A stretch of 64,000 bases of DNA from Paraburkholderia phenazinium (GCF_900142845.1 NZ_FSRU01000002.1:2170001-2234000), one strand, 5' to 3'; positions 26,897 through 36,539 are shown, numbered from the stretch's first letter. Made by a program: numbers and translations. Notes: generated by a model from the letters alone, not told the origin.

Positions 26897-27442
26897 ATGT
26901 CCACCGCCCGCGCGCTTTCGTTGCGCCCCGCCACGCCGGCCGACGCCGACCTGATCGCCTCGATCCATTCCACCAGTTGGCAAGCCACCTACCGTGGCCT
27001 CTTGCCCGACGCCTTCCTCGACGGCGAGGTAACGCGCGAACGCGCCGCCTACTGGCAGGTGCGGCTGAACGCGCCGGGCGCCGAACGGCGCAATGTGGTG
27101 ATCGCCGAGATCGCCGGCAAGCCGATCGGGTTTGCGTGCGTCGAACGGCAACCCGACTCCCAGTGGGGCGTCTTGCTCGACAACCTGCATGCGCTGCCCG
27201 GCCACCAGGGAATCGGCGTCGGCAAGCTGCTGATGCGGGCGGTCGTCGACTGGGCACGCGCGCAAGGCGAAAGCCAGATTTATCTGTACGTGCTGGAGGG
27301 CAATACGCCGGCCATCGGTTTCTACGAACGCCAGGGCTGGCAATTCGTCGGCGCGGAACCCGATCACATGGGCGGCGTGGATATCACCGCGCTGCGCTAT
27401 GTATTGCGGCTGGAAAGCGCCGCCGGTACCGGCGGACGTTGA
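26897..27442 (+). CDS. GNAT family N-acetyltransferase
   Basis: 181 aa from ATG 26897 ([21 protein letters not shown]), with a possible in-frame GTG at 26882. The acetyl-CoA-dependent GNAT fold is visible as [20 protein letters not shown] (beta1-alpha1), [17 protein letters not shown], the acetyl-CoA loop [21 protein letters not shown] and [23 protein letters not shown]. The substrate is not known. It is followed by a bidirectional terminator. Confidence 0.88.
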   Translation: MSTARALSLRPATPADADLIASIHSTSWQATYRGLLPDAFLDGEVTRERAAYWQVRLNAPGAERRNVVIAEIAGKPIGFACVERQPDSQWGVLLDNLHALPGHQGIGVGKLLMRAVVDWARAQGESQIYLYVLEGNTPAIGFYERQGWQFVGAEPDHMGGVDITALRYVLRLESAAGTGGR

Positions 27443-27500
27443 AGCAGCCGGCGGCGTCGGTACGTCGGCAAAGCGGGAACCCATCAGCGGCGGCCCACAA

Positions 27501-27533
27501 GCAGAAAGCCCGGCAATTTGCCGGGCTTTCTGC
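27501..27533. terminator. Bidirectional terminator between GNAT and DUF2968 genes
   Basis: GCAGAAAGCCCGGCA (27501-27515), ATT loop, TGCCGGGCTTTCTGC (27519-27533); a perfect 15-bp stem between convergent genes. Confidence 0.85.
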
Positions 27534-27562
27534 CTGAAACCACTGCGAGGATTGCGGCCTGC

Positions 27563-28321
27563 CTAACGCGTTGGCGGCAACCCCGACTCGTTCTGACGCT
27601 GCAGTTGCAGCACCTGGTTTTGCACGGCACGCAACTGGGCCTGAGCCTTTTCCTTCTCGGCCCGCAGCGCAACCGCCTCGGTCTGCGACTGGCGCTGGTA
27701 ATCGTTGACCTTGGCCTGCTGGGTACGCGCCACATCCAGGTCAGCCTGCAGGCGCTTCGCGCGGTCTTCCGACAGTGCAATCACATCCTGGATAAACGCC
27801 TTTTGCGCCTGCAACTGCGTGCGGCGGATTTCCACTTCGGCCAGTTGCGCGGTTTGCTGCACGAAGCCGGCATAAACAGCCTCGGCGCGCGCATCGTCCT
27901 GCGACTTGATGACCCGCCAGAAATGCTTGTCTTGAAACAACGCTACGTAGTACGTCATTTCCTGCGGATAGAAAAACAGACTCGCGCCATAGCTGCCGTT
28001 GTAGCTGGTACGCAATTCGGTGAGTTGCGAGTCGTGAATCATTTGCATCAGCTCGGCGACATTGCCTTGCGCATCGCCGCCGGCGCTATCTGCAGCAACG
28101 GCGCCACTCGAATCGCCGGCACCGCCTGCAACCGACGCCGCTTGCAAGGCCGCGGCAACCGGCTGTGGCGTCAGCGTATTCATGGCCGGACGCGTGCCGA
28201 CGACCGGCACCGAACCCGACGAACCGGCGCCCTCTCCTGCCAGCACGAGACCACCATGCTGCAGCAGCGCACACGTGATCGCGAGCAGCATTGCGCGCCG
28301 TACAGTTAAGAGGTACTTCAT
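27563..28321 (-). CDS. DUF2968 exported coiled-coil protein
   Basis: 252 aa from ATG 28319-28321 (GGAG 9 nt upstream). The signal peptide is MKYLLTVRRAMLLAITCALL with a following hydrophobic/Ala stretch ending LAGEG. An Ala/Gly/Ser linker is followed by the family core MIHDSQLTELRTSYNGSYGASLFFYPQEMTYYVALFQDKHFWRVIKS. A long charged helix (~155-245: AQLAEVEIRRTQLQAQKAF … RAEKEKAQAQLRAVQNQVLQLQRQ) is predicted to be a coiled coil. Probably periplasmic. No known function. Confidence 0.8.
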   Translation of the reverse strand: MKYLLTVRRAMLLAITCALLQHGGLVLAGEGAGSSGSVPVVGTRPAMNTLTPQPVAAALQAASVAGGAGDSSGAVAADSAGGDAQGNVAELMQMIHDSQLTELRTSYNGSYGASLFFYPQEMTYYVALFQDKHFWRVIKSQDDARAEAVYAGFVQQTAQLAEVEIRRTQLQAQKAFIQDVIALSEDRAKRLQADLDVARTQQAKVNDYQRQSQTEAVALRAEKEKAQAQLRAVQNQVLQLQRQNESGLPPTR

Positions 28322-28583
28322 ACTTGCATGCTCCATGCGAATTCCAAACAGCCGTGGATTATCGCGCGGATTTAGATGCAAGCGAAGCGTTACCGTGTCG
28401 CGTAACGACACTTTAAATCGAGATAGATGACAATCTTAGGATTCCATCAAATCAATCTGCACATCGCGAAAAAGTGTCCTGCTTGATGCGCTAAAAAAGA
28501 AACAATTGCATCACTTACTATCGCGCTAAAGCAGCGCATGGCCGCTGTCCTCTTTCAATCAAATCGCGAGACAGTATCTCCAT
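28322..28583. other. AT-rich upstream region of the DUF2968 gene
   Basis: About 260 bp of lower GC than its neighbours without supported coding. It presumably holds the DUF2968 promoter on the minus strand. No confident -35/-10 pair was found. Confidence 0.45.
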
Positions 28584-28615
28584 AAGAAAACGGCTCCGTA
28601 TGAAAACGGAGCCGT
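28584..28615 (-). terminator. Terminator after the C26 peptidase gene
   Basis: ACGGCTCCGT (28590-28599) pairs with ACGGAGCCGT (28606-28615). On the minus strand the stem is followed by TTTTCTT. Confidence 0.85.
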
Positions 28616-28664
28616 CTGGGTGTCGTCGCATCGAATCCGGCAGCGTGGTGCTGCAAACGCGTCC

Positions 28665-30161
28665 CTAGAAACGCGTTTCGCGCGCCACACGCAAAAACGT
28701 ATCGAGCAGCGGTGTGCAGTCGAGCAACTCGGGGCCACCGGCACGGTGAAACTCAGGGTGCCACTGCACGCCCATCACGAAGGGCGCGCGTCGATAGCGA
28801 ACCGCTTCGATGATGCCGTCCGCCGCCGACACCGCCTCAATATTGAGATCGCGTCCGAGCGTCTTGACTGCCTGATGGTGAATCGAATTGACGATCGCGT
28901 CGCGGCGGCCCGGGAACATGTTGGCCAGCGTCGAGCCGTCCGGAAAATGGATGCCGTGGCGGTGCTGGTCGTAGTGCTCGTTGACGTGCGCGCCGGCGGT
29001 CGGCACATCCGTGGCGATGTCCTGATACAGCGTCCCGCCGAATGCCACGTTGATTAGCTGACAGCCCCGGCACACGCCGAGCACCGGCTTGCCCGACTCG
29101 ATGAATTCGTGCAGCAGTTCCAGCTCGTACATGTCGCGCACGCGGTCGCCTGGCCACTCGGGGCTCGTCGCCTGTTCCGCGTAAGACTGCGGCGACACAT
29201 CCGCGCCACCTTGCAGCAACAGGCCGTCGAGATTCTTCGCGTAGTCGCGCAAACGGATATTGCTCGGATGCAGCATGCCCTGATGGCCGACCGTCGGGAT
29301 CATGAAGACCAGCACGTCACGCGACATCACCCAGTGCGCGATCGATTCTTCGAGATATTGCAGGGTCTTGCCGCGCAAGCCTTTGGCGCCCGGCTCCGGG
29401 TGGAAGATCCGCGCCGATACGCCAATCCGCAAGGTACGCTGGGTGATCCGTCGCCCTGCCCGGTCGAAGATCTGGCGCGCCCGCGCCGCGATGATGCGGC
29501 CGAACACGGACCAGGCCGAGTCCGTCTGCTTCAGATAGCGCGGCGGAGACGGCGGCAGCGCGTTCGGCGGTGGGGGATTCGTGGCGGTGAAATCCGGGGC
29601 GGCGCCGAAACCCGGCGGCACCGAACCCGCTCCGGCACGCGCGCCGGATGGAGCCGACGAGGCGCTCTCGGCATTCGCATTCGCTGCTGCCGCAGACGCC
29701 GCTTCCGCGGCGCGCGGCGCGGCGGCCGGCGCGGCACGCGCGGCGTCGCGTAACTGCTTCGTCTGGGTTTCCTGCTGTGCGTAAGCCTCCTGCCGCGCCG
29801 TCGATTCGGCAGCGGACGCGCGCGCTTCGGCGGCATCGCGTTGCTGGGCCGCTTTGGGATCGGTGGGTGTGACGCTCGATGCGCTGGCGGGATCGTCGGT
29901 CGACGAGAGAACCGCAGCTGCTTCGGCCGCAGGCGATGGCGTGACCGCCGGAGCAGACAGATCTTTGAGCGGCGACTGGACGGAATCCTCGTGTGAAGGC
30001 GGCAAGGCGACCTTCGGGGAGGCGGACGCAGTATCGGCTTGCGAGCCAGCGGCCTGTGAACCCGCTGACTGTGAAACTTCAGGCTTGGAAACCTCAGCCG
30101 GCGCGCCGGACGGGGATGGGGTGCCGGGCGTACCGGCATTCTCTGGCTTGTTTTCGCTCAT
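28665..30161 (-). CDS. Class C26 gamma-glutamyl hydrolase / PuuD-like protein with long disordered N-terminus
   Basis: 498 aa from ATG 30159-30161. The first ~240 residues are Ala/Ser/Pro/Gln-rich low complexity with no recognisable fold (SQSAGSQAAGSQADTASASP; PPPPNALPPSPPRY). The catalytic class I glutamine amidotransferase-like domain follows: RIGVSARIFHPEPG, LDGLLLQGGADVSP, the nucleophile elbow LGVCRGCQLINVAFGG with Cys364, and MGVQWHPEFH supplying the His/Glu. Such enzymes hydrolyse gamma-glutamyl bonds, for example gamma-glutamyl-GABA in putrescine breakdown. No other puu genes are nearby, so the substrate is uncertain. Confidence 0.85.
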   Translation of the reverse strand: MSENKPENAGTPGTPSPSGAPAEVSKPEVSQSAGSQAAGSQADTASASPKVALPPSHEDSVQSPLKDLSAPAVTPSPAAEAAAVLSSTDDPASASSVTPTDPKAAQQRDAAEARASAAESTARQEAYAQQETQTKQLRDAARAAPAAAPRAAEAASAAAANANAESASSAPSGARAGAGSVPPGFGAAPDFTATNPPPPNALPPSPPRYLKQTDSAWSVFGRIIAARARQIFDRAGRRITQRTLRIGVSARIFHPEPGAKGLRGKTLQYLEESIAHWVMSRDVLVFMIPTVGHQGMLHPSNIRLRDYAKNLDGLLLQGGADVSPQSYAEQATSPEWPGDRVRDMYELELLHEFIESGKPVLGVCRGCQLINVAFGGTLYQDIATDVPTAGAHVNEHYDQHRHGIHFPDGSTLANMFPGRRDAIVNSIHHQAVKTLGRDLNIEAVSAADGIIEAVRYRRAPFVMGVQWHPEFHRAGGPELLDCTPLLDTFLRVARETRF

Positions 30162-30321
30162 GACTGTCGGACGGGCGCCTTCCACGCGAACGAATGGATA
30201 TGGTTTGATTATCCGCTACCGGGCCATGCGCGGCAAACCTGCACACAATTGCTCACATTGTTCCGCCACGTTCGCCGGTTCATCGGCCGGCGCGACAACA
30301 GGATTCACGCGCGGCCGTCGC

Positions 30322-32079
30322 TCATGGATCAGGCTGCTCGTCGAACGTTTCGCGCAGTGCGATCTGCAAGGTCGCGTGGATTTTCACGCACCAGCGCCAC
30401 AGCAGCGTCATCAGCAGCGCGGCGCACACCAGCACGACGATGAGCAGCCCGGTGGGCGGCAGGATGCCGCCCGAGAGCGCCGCCACCAGCAGAAACACGC
30501 CCACCATCGAGACCACCGGCACGAGGTCGGAAATCGCCGAGCGGATCGCGCGGTTGAAGCGCCCCGCTTTGGCCGGCTGGACGCTCAACTCGGCAAGCAG
30601 CAGCGCGAGCGATTTGGTCTTGCGATAGACCGCCACCAGAAACGGCATCGACACCAGCAAGGCGGCACTCCAAAGCACAACGCGCTGCATCGGTTCGGAC
30701 GGCAGCCAACGATCGAGCAGCGCACTCGCGTGAGGCGCGCCGTACGTCGTCGCGAGGAAGATCGCCACCACCAGCGCGAGGTTCACGACGATCTGCAGAA
30801 CGATCCGGCGTGTGATGCCGAACAGCGTCGGGCCGTCGCTGGCAGGCCGCAGGCTGCCGAGCCATTGCGAATACATGCCGAACACATTGGCCACCGTGCG
30901 CGGCATTGCGTGGCCGAGCCGCTGCGTGAGGGGATCGGCGGCGCGGATCAGGTAAGGGGTGAACAGGGTCGTCAACGCCGACACCGCGACCGCGATCGGG
31001 TACAGGAACGCGCTCGTCACCTTCAGCGTGAGACCGAGCGAGGCGATGATGAAGGAGAACTCACCGATCTGCGACACGGTCATGCCGACCCGCATCGCCG
31101 TGCGGCCGTCCTTGCCGGCCAGGAAAGTGCCGAGGCCGCACGAGACGATCTTGCCGACGATCACCGCCACCGTGATCACCGCGATCGGCCAGGCGTAGTC
31201 GACCAGCACATGCGGGTTGAGCATCAGCCCAATGGTGACGAAAAAGATCGCCGAGAAGGCGTCGCGCAGCGGCGCAATCAGATGTTCGATGCGCCGCAGA
31301 TGCCGCGACTCGGCCATGATCGCGCCGATCAGAAATGCGCCGAGCGCGATGCTGTAGTCGAGCTTCACAACCAGCAGACAGAAGCCGAAACAGAAACCGA
31401 GCACCGACACGAGCAGCATCTCGTCGCTACCCGAGCGCGCCACGTAATTCAGCGCACGCGGCACGACGAGAATGCCCACCACCAGCGACACGGTCATGAA
31501 CAGCAGCAGCTTGCCGAGCGTGACCAGCGCGACGCCGGCGCTCAACTGCCCGGTCTGCGCGATGCCGGACAGTAGCACCAGCATGGCGATGGCGAGGATG
31601 TCCTCGACGATCAGAATGCCGAACACCAGTTGCGCGAAGTTTTCGCGCTTGAGGCCGAGCTCGGACAGCGCCTTGACGATGATGGTGGTGGACGAGATCG
31701 CGAGGATCGCGCCCAGAAACAGCGAGTCCATCGGGCTCCAGCCGAACGCGCTGCCGATCTCGTAGCCGAGCCACAGCATCAGCACGATCTCGGACAAGGC
31801 CGCGACGATCGCCGTCGCGCCGACCTGAAACAGCTTGCGCAAACTGAATTCGAGCCCCAGCGAAAACATCAGGAACACGACGCCGAGCTCGCCGAGCGTC
31901 TGGATGGTCTGCTCGTCGTGGATCAGCTGGAACGGCGGTGTGTACGGCCCGATGATCACCCCAGCGGCGATATACCCGAGCACCACCGGCTGTTTCAGGC
32001 GATGGAACAGCACGGTGACGACGCCCGCGAGCGCCATGACCACCGCCAGGTCCTGAATGAAGCCGATACCGTGGTGCAT
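30322..32079 (-). CDS. CPA2-family cation:proton antiporter (KefB-like) lacking an RCK domain
   Basis: 585 aa from ATG 32077-32079, preceded by AAGGAGG at ideal spacing. The membrane domain of the monovalent cation:proton antiporter-2 family includes LKQPVVLGYIAAGVIIGPYTPP, GVVFLMFSLGLEFSLRKL, AILAISSTTIIVKALSELGL, the paired LVFGILIVEDILAIAMLVLLSG and VSQIGEFSFIIASLG. Instead of the C-terminal NAD-binding RCK/KTN domain of KefB/KefC, it continues with four or so further hydrophobic segments (VLQIVVNLALVVAIFLATTY; LVPVVSMVGVFLLVAALSGG; LLIVVLVCAALLMTLLWRW). It is therefore probably not gated like Kef. Divergent from the DUF2848 operon. Confidence 0.88.
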   Translation of the reverse strand: MHHGIGFIQDLAVVMALAGVVTVLFHRLKQPVVLGYIAAGVIIGPYTPPFQLIHDEQTIQTLGELGVVFLMFSLGLEFSLRKLFQVGATAIVAALSEIVLMLWLGYEIGSAFGWSPMDSLFLGAILAISSTTIIVKALSELGLKRENFAQLVFGILIVEDILAIAMLVLLSGIAQTGQLSAGVALVTLGKLLLFMTVSLVVGILVVPRALNYVARSGSDEMLLVSVLGFCFGFCLLVVKLDYSIALGAFLIGAIMAESRHLRRIEHLIAPLRDAFSAIFFVTIGLMLNPHVLVDYAWPIAVITVAVIVGKIVSCGLGTFLAGKDGRTAMRVGMTVSQIGEFSFIIASLGLTLKVTSAFLYPIAVAVSALTTLFTPYLIRAADPLTQRLGHAMPRTVANVFGMYSQWLGSLRPASDGPTLFGITRRIVLQIVVNLALVVAIFLATTYGAPHASALLDRWLPSEPMQRVVLWSAALLVSMPFLVAVYRKTKSLALLLAELSVQPAKAGRFNRAIRSAISDLVPVVSMVGVFLLVAALSGGILPPTGLLIVVLVCAALLMTLLWRWCVKIHATLQIALRETFDEQPDP

Positions 32080-32192
32080 GGGCCAAGCCTCCTTACAAAA
32101 AGTAATCTGAACGCCAGATAGTAACGCACCGCGACGACAAGCCCATCTGCCGTGCCGTCCGACACAAAAATGTTTTTGAAACGCTGGACGCC

Positions 32193-32206
32193 TGTGAAAT
32201 ATCACA
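32193..32206. promoter_or_regulatory. TGTGA-N4-TCACA palindrome upstream of the DUF2848 operon
   Basis: TGTGA (32193-32197), AATA, TCACA (32202-32206), about 40 bp before the DUF2848 start in an AT-rich stretch. The arms match CRP/FNR-type half sites but with FNR-like 4-bp spacing. It could instead be the GntR operator. Function inferred from position. Confidence 0.45.
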
Positions 32207-32244
32207 ATAATATTTGCCGAATATTCAGCAGACGGAGTGCAGCA

Positions 32245-32931
32245 ATGACGCAGGTATCGTTCAACGTGGTCAGCCGTTCGGGGGCAAGCGCCGCCTGTGC
32301 GGTCGAGGTGAACCGCTTGACCATCGCAGGCTGGGCGGGACGCGACCGCGCCGCGATCGAACACCACATCGCCGAACTCGCGGAACTGGGCGTCAAGCGG
32401 CCGTCGACCACGCCCTGCTTCTACCGCCTCGGCGCGGAACTGCTGACGCAGGCCGAACAGATCGACGTGGTCGGCGCGCATTCGAGCGGCGAGGCCGAGT
32501 GCGTACTGGTGCAATCGGCGCAAGGCCTGCTCGTGACGGTCGGCTCGGACCACACCGACCGCCTCGTCGAAGCCTATGGCGTCACCGTGTCCAAGCAGAT
32601 CTGCCCGAAGCCCATCGCGCGCGACGCGTGGCGCTTCGATGACGTCGCCGGGCATTGGGACCAGTTGCAGTTGCGCGCCTTCGCGATCGTCGACGGCGTG
32701 CGGCGCGTCTATCAGCAAGGCAGCGTCGCCACGCTGCTGGCGGCCTCCGACCTGCTGGAGCGCGCCCCCGTCGCAGCAGGGGCGGCCATGTTCTGCGGCA
32801 CGCTCGCGGTGGAAGGCGGCATTGTCGGCATGGCCGAGGGCGACGCACTCGAACTCGAACTGCACGACCCGGTTCTGAACCGCACGCTGCGCCACGCCTA
32901 TCGCGTGCATGCGCTGCCCATCGTCGAATGA
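32245..32931 (+). CDS. DUF2848 protein
   Basis: 228 aa from ATG 32245 (GGAG upstream; MTQVSFNVVSRSG). It matches the DUF2848 pattern: LTIAGWAGRDRAAIEHHIAELAELG, RPSTTPCFYRLGAELLTQAEQIDVVG, SGEAECVLV, TVGSDHTDRLVEAYGVTVSKQICPKPIA and CGTLAVEGGI. This fold is related to fumarylacetoacetate hydrolases, so a hydrolase or decarboxylase role on a carboxylic acid is plausible but not shown. It is followed 8 bp later by an MFS carrier, then a GntR regulator and an amidase, all in one direction, suggesting uptake and breakdown of an amide-type substrate. Confidence 0.85.
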   Translation: MTQVSFNVVSRSGASAACAVEVNRLTIAGWAGRDRAAIEHHIAELAELGVKRPSTTPCFYRLGAELLTQAEQIDVVGAHSSGEAECVLVQSAQGLLVTVGSDHTDRLVEAYGVTVSKQICPKPIARDAWRFDDVAGHWDQLQLRAFAIVDGVRRVYQQGSVATLLAASDLLERAPVAAGAAMFCGTLAVEGGIVGMAEGDALELELHDPVLNRTLRHAYRVHALPIVE

Positions 32932-32938
32932 GACGCCC

Positions 32939-34306
32939 ATGAACCCCGTTCCGTCTTCAGCCACGCCGCCCGCCGCTCAAGCCGCCGGCTCGAGCGCGGC
33001 GCCCGACGCCGCCCTCGAAGCCGCCGCGCTGCGCAAGATCACCTGGCGCATCATGCCGTTCCTGTTCCTGGTCTACGTGCTGTCGTATCTGGACCGCGTC
33101 AATATCGGCTACGCGAAACTGCAGTTCACCGGCGATCTCGGTCTGTCGAACACGGCCTACGGGCTTGGCGCAGGCATCTTCTTCTTCGGCTATTTCGTCT
33201 TCGAAGTGCCGAGCAACCTGCTGCTGAAGAAGTTCGGCGCGCGCGCGACGATCGCCCGCATCACGATGCTGTGGGGCGCGCTGTCGTGCGTGATGATGTT
33301 CGTGCGCTCGGAGACGATGTTCTACGTACTGCGCTTTTTTCTCGGCGTGGCCGAAGCCGGACTGGTGCCGGGCGTGGTGCTGTACCTGACGTTCTGGTTT
33401 CCGTCGGACCGGCGTGCCCGCATGGTCGCCGTGTTCATGGCGGCGATTCCGGTGGCCGGGATCATCGGTGCGCCGCTCTCGGGCTTTCTGATGTCGGCGC
33501 TACACGACGCCCACGGGCTGCGCGGCTGGCAGTGGATGTTCCTGATCGAAGGCATTCCCTCGATCCTCGCCGGCTTCTGGGCGCTCGCGGTGCTGCGCAA
33601 CACCCCTGCCGAAGCCGCCTGGCTCAGCGATGACGAAAAGCGCGTGGTCCTCACCCGGCTGGCCCGCGAAAACACCGCCGCCGCCACGGCCGGCGCCGAA
33701 CATAGCCTGCGCGCGGCACTCGCGTCGGGACGCTTCTGGCTGCTGACGCTGATCTACTTCTGCCTCGTCACCGGCAACGCGGGCTTCTCGTTCTGGCTGC
33801 CGCAGATCGTCAAGGATCTCGGCGTGACGAATCTGGTGAGCAACGGCTTCGTCACCGCGATCCCGTATCTGGCGGCGGGGATCGGCATGATCCTGATCGG
33901 CCGCTCATCGGACATCACCGGCGAGCGGCGCTGGCACTATGCCGTGTGCTGCTTCATCGGCGCGGTGGGGTTGCTGGGCAGCGCCTCGGTCACAAACTCG
34001 ATCCCGCTGGCGGTGACGGGGCTGTCGATTGCCTACATCGGCATCCTGGCCGGCTTCGGCATCTTCTGGTCGATGTCCACCACGTTCCTGCAAGGCAGCG
34101 CCGCCGTGGCCGGCATCGCCGTGATCAATTCGATCGCGAATCTCGCCGGCTATGTGAGCCCGTATGTGCTCGGCGTCGTCAAGGACGCCACCCATAGCGT
34201 GACCTTCGGCCTTGTGCTGATCGCCGGCGCGCTGATTGTCGGCGGTCTGGTGACGCTGATGATGCCGCGGGTCAAGGTGCCGCACGGCGTGGCGGAGCTG
34301 GCCTGA
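32939..34306 (+). CDS. MFS transporter, anion:cation symporter (ACS) family
   Basis: 455 aa from ATG 32939. A 35-residue Ala/Pro-rich cytoplasmic leader precedes 12 TM helices. ACS signatures include MPFLFLVYVLSYLDRVNIGYAKLQF, GAGIFFFGYFVFEVPSNLLLKKFGAR, FFLGVAEAGLVPGVVLYLTFWFP and WQWMFLIEGIPSILAGF, as in tartrate, phthalate and hydroxyphenylacetate carriers. It lies in the middle of the DUF2848–MFS–GntR–amidase set and probably imports the substrate of that pathway, most likely an organic anion. Confidence 0.92.
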   Translation: MNPVPSSATPPAAQAAGSSAAPDAALEAAALRKITWRIMPFLFLVYVLSYLDRVNIGYAKLQFTGDLGLSNTAYGLGAGIFFFGYFVFEVPSNLLLKKFGARATIARITMLWGALSCVMMFVRSETMFYVLRFFLGVAEAGLVPGVVLYLTFWFPSDRRARMVAVFMAAIPVAGIIGAPLSGFLMSALHDAHGLRGWQWMFLIEGIPSILAGFWALAVLRNTPAEAAWLSDDEKRVVLTRLARENTAAATAGAEHSLRAALASGRFWLLTLIYFCLVTGNAGFSFWLPQIVKDLGVTNLVSNGFVTAIPYLAAGIGMILIGRSSDITGERRWHYAVCCFIGAVGLLGSASVTNSIPLAVTGLSIAYIGILAGFGIFWSMSTTFLQGSAAVAGIAVINSIANLAGYVSPYVLGVVKDATHSVTFGLVLIAGALIVGGLVTLMMPRVKVPHGVAELA

Positions 34307-34429
34307 TGGCGCGCTTCGGGTCGCCTGAGGGTGCGCCGCCAGCCTCAGGCCGGCGGCGTGAAGCCTTGTTCTACAATGCGTGCGAATGAGTTTCACCTTG
34401 GCCCCCGACCCCGTCCGCACTTCCTGTTC

Positions 34430-35107
34430 ATGACGCTTTCGCAAACTTCCCACGCTCCCAGGGCCGCCCGGCAAAACGGCGCGAGCCTCGCCGAACAGGC
34501 CTATGAATTCGTCAAGCGCGAAATCATCACGATGCGTTTGCGTCCGAGCGAAGTGCTCAACGAAGCCGAACTGATGACGCTGACCGGCATCGGCCGCACG
34601 CCCGTGCATCAGGCGCTGCACCGGCTCGTCCACGAAGGCATGCTCACCATCATGCCGCGCAAGGGCATCATGGTGCGGCCGGTCTCGCTCGACGACGTCC
34701 TCGCCATCATCGACGTCCGCCTGATCAACGAAGGCCATTGCGTCGAACTGGCGGCGCGCCACGCCCAGGCGCACGACTACGCCGCGATGGAAGCGCTGCT
34801 CGAGCGCTCGAAGGTGTGCGTCGCCGCGCACGACGTGGAAGGCATGATGGAGATCGACCGCGAGTTCCATCTGGCCATTTCGGCGGCCTCGCGCAATCCG
34901 GTACTCGCCGACATCCTGCGCGGCCTGCATGAACGGTCGCTGCGTTTCTGGTTTATCTCGCTGTCCGAGCCGCACCATCTCGAAGATGTCCACGAGGAAC
35001 ATCTCGAACTGTTTCGCTTGCTGCGCGAGCGCGATGCCGAGGGCGCCCGCCAGTCGGTGCAGCGCCATATCGAAGCGTTTCGCGCGACTCTCTTCAACCG
35101 GATTTAA
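34430..35107 (+). CDS. GntR-family regulator, FadR/FCD subfamily
   Basis: 225 aa from ATG 34430 (MTLSQTSHAPRAARQ). The N-terminal winged helix (~18-85) has EQAYEFVKREIITMRLRPSEVLNEAEL and IGRTPVHQALHRLVHEGMLTIMPRKGIMV. The C-terminal FCD ligand-binding helical domain has DVRLINEGHCVELAARHA, the metal-site residues in EIDREFHLAISAAS, and HEEHLELFRLLRERDAEGARQSVQRHI. It likely represses the surrounding operon and responds to its substrate. Confidence 0.92.
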   Translation: MTLSQTSHAPRAARQNGASLAEQAYEFVKREIITMRLRPSEVLNEAELMTLTGIGRTPVHQALHRLVHEGMLTIMPRKGIMVRPVSLDDVLAIIDVRLINEGHCVELAARHAQAHDYAAMEALLERSKVCVAAHDVEGMMEIDREFHLAISAASRNPVLADILRGLHERSLRFWFISLSEPHHLEDVHEEHLELFRLLRERDAEGARQSVQRHIEAFRATLFNRI

Positions 35108-35140
35108 CCGTCAATCGCCTCTAACCGGACCCGAACGACC

Positions 35141-36520
35141 ATGGCCACTGAATTCACGCCCTTCCCGCCGCTCGCCCAGCTTGCCGCCGATCTGGCCGCG
35201 GGCCGCACCACCAGCCGCAAGCTCGTCGAAACCGCGCTCGAACGCATCGCCGATCCGGCCGGCCAGGGCTCGACCGTCTTCATGCACGTGGATGCCGACA
35301 GCGCCCGCGCCGCCGCCGACGGCCACGACCGGCTGCGCGCCGCCGGCACGGTGCTGTCGCCGCTGGCGGGCATCCCGGTGTCGGTGAAGGACCTGTTCGA
35401 CATCGAAGGCCAGGTGACCCGCGCCGGTTCGACCGTGCTGGCCGATGCGCCGCCCGCCACCGCCGATGCAGTCACGGTGGCTCGCCTCAAGCGGGCCGGC
35501 GCGGTGATCGTCGGGCGCACCAACATGAGCGAGTTCGCGTTCTCCGGGCTCGGCCTGAACCCGCACTACGGCCATCCGCTGTCGCCCTATCGCCGCGACG
35601 TGAAGGGCGACGAGCGGGTGTCCGGCGGCTCGTCCTCGGGTGCGGCGGCCTCCGTGGCGGACGGCATGGCAGCGATCGCGCTCGGCACCGACACCGGCGG
35701 CTCGATCCGCATCCCGGCGGCGCTGTGCGGCCTGACCGGCTTCAAGCCCACCGCCGATCGCATCCCGAAGCACGGCGGCGTGCCGCTCTCGGCGACGCTC
35801 GATTCGTTCGGGCCGATCGGCGTCTCGGTGGCGTGCTGCGCGCTGGTCGACCGCATGCTGGCGGGCCTCGAGCCGCGCATTCCGGCGGTTCGCCCGCTCG
35901 AAGGCGTGCGCCTCGGCGTGCTGACCAACTATGTGACGGATGGCGTAGAGCCGGCGGTGGCCGCCGCCCTCGACACGGCGCTCAAGCATCTGGAAGCCGC
36001 CGGCGCGATTGTCAGCGAAGTGCGCTTTGCGCCGCTCGACCGCTTGCCGGAGATCAACCGCTTCGGCTTTCCGTCGATCGAAGCGTATGCGTGGCACCGG
36101 CCGCTGCTGAACAAGCACCGCGAGCAGTACGACCCGCGCGTGCTGCTGCGCATACTGAAGGGGCAGCCGGCCAGCGCCGCCGACTATCTCGACCTGGTGG
36201 CCGAACGCACCGCGCTGCTGGACGCGGCCCGCAGCACGCTGTGGCAACGCTTCGACGCGATCGTCGCGCCCACGGTGCCGGTGGTGCCGCCGCGCGTAGC
36301 CGACCTCGTTCAGGACGACGATGCCTTCACCCGCACCAACGCGTTGATCCTGCGCAATCCGAGCGCGTTTAACTTCCTCGATACCTGCGCGCTCTCGCTG
36401 CCCTGCCACCGGCGCGGCGACGCCCCGGTCGGGCTGATGCTGGCGGGCGCGCCGCACGGCGACGACGCGCTGCTGGCGATCGGCCGCGCCGCCGAAGCGG
36501 TGCTCAACACGATCCGTTAG
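35141..36520 (+). CDS. Amidase-signature hydrolase
   Basis: 459 aa. The Ser–cisSer–Lys triad is complete: Lys83 ([14 protein letters not shown]), cis-Ser164 in the [10 protein letters not shown] stretch (24 residues before the nucleophile, as in the family) and Ser188 in [14 protein letters not shown]. It hydrolyses an amide to acid and ammonia. The substrate is not deducible; glutamyl-tRNA amidotransferase is excluded by the lack of gatB/gatC neighbours. It is the last gene of the DUF2848–MFS–GntR–amidase set. Confidence 0.92.
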   Translation: MATEFTPFPPLAQLAADLAAGRTTSRKLVETALERIADPAGQGSTVFMHVDADSARAAADGHDRLRAAGTVLSPLAGIPVSVKDLFDIEGQVTRAGSTVLADAPPATADAVTVARLKRAGAVIVGRTNMSEFAFSGLGLNPHYGHPLSPYRRDVKGDERVSGGSSSGAAASVADGMAAIALGTDTGGSIRIPAALCGLTGFKPTADRIPKHGGVPLSATLDSFGPIGVSVACCALVDRMLAGLEPRIPAVRPLEGVRLGVLTNYVTDGVEPAVAAALDTALKHLEAAGAIVSEVRFAPLDRLPEINRFGFPSIEAYAWHRPLLNKHREQYDPRVLLRILKGQPASAADYLDLVAERTALLDAARSTLWQRFDAIVAPTVPVVPPRVADLVQDDDAFTRTNALILRNPSAFNFLDTCALSLPCHRRGDAPVGLMLAGAPHGDDALLAIGRAAEAVLNTIR

Positions 36521-36539
36521 CGATCCATCAGACGAAAAA

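Noticed and set aside
26568..27257. N-terminal extension of the MFS carrier frame
   Set aside because: Arg/Ala-rich and overlapping the GNAT gene; MHS carriers start near MSTASHASS.
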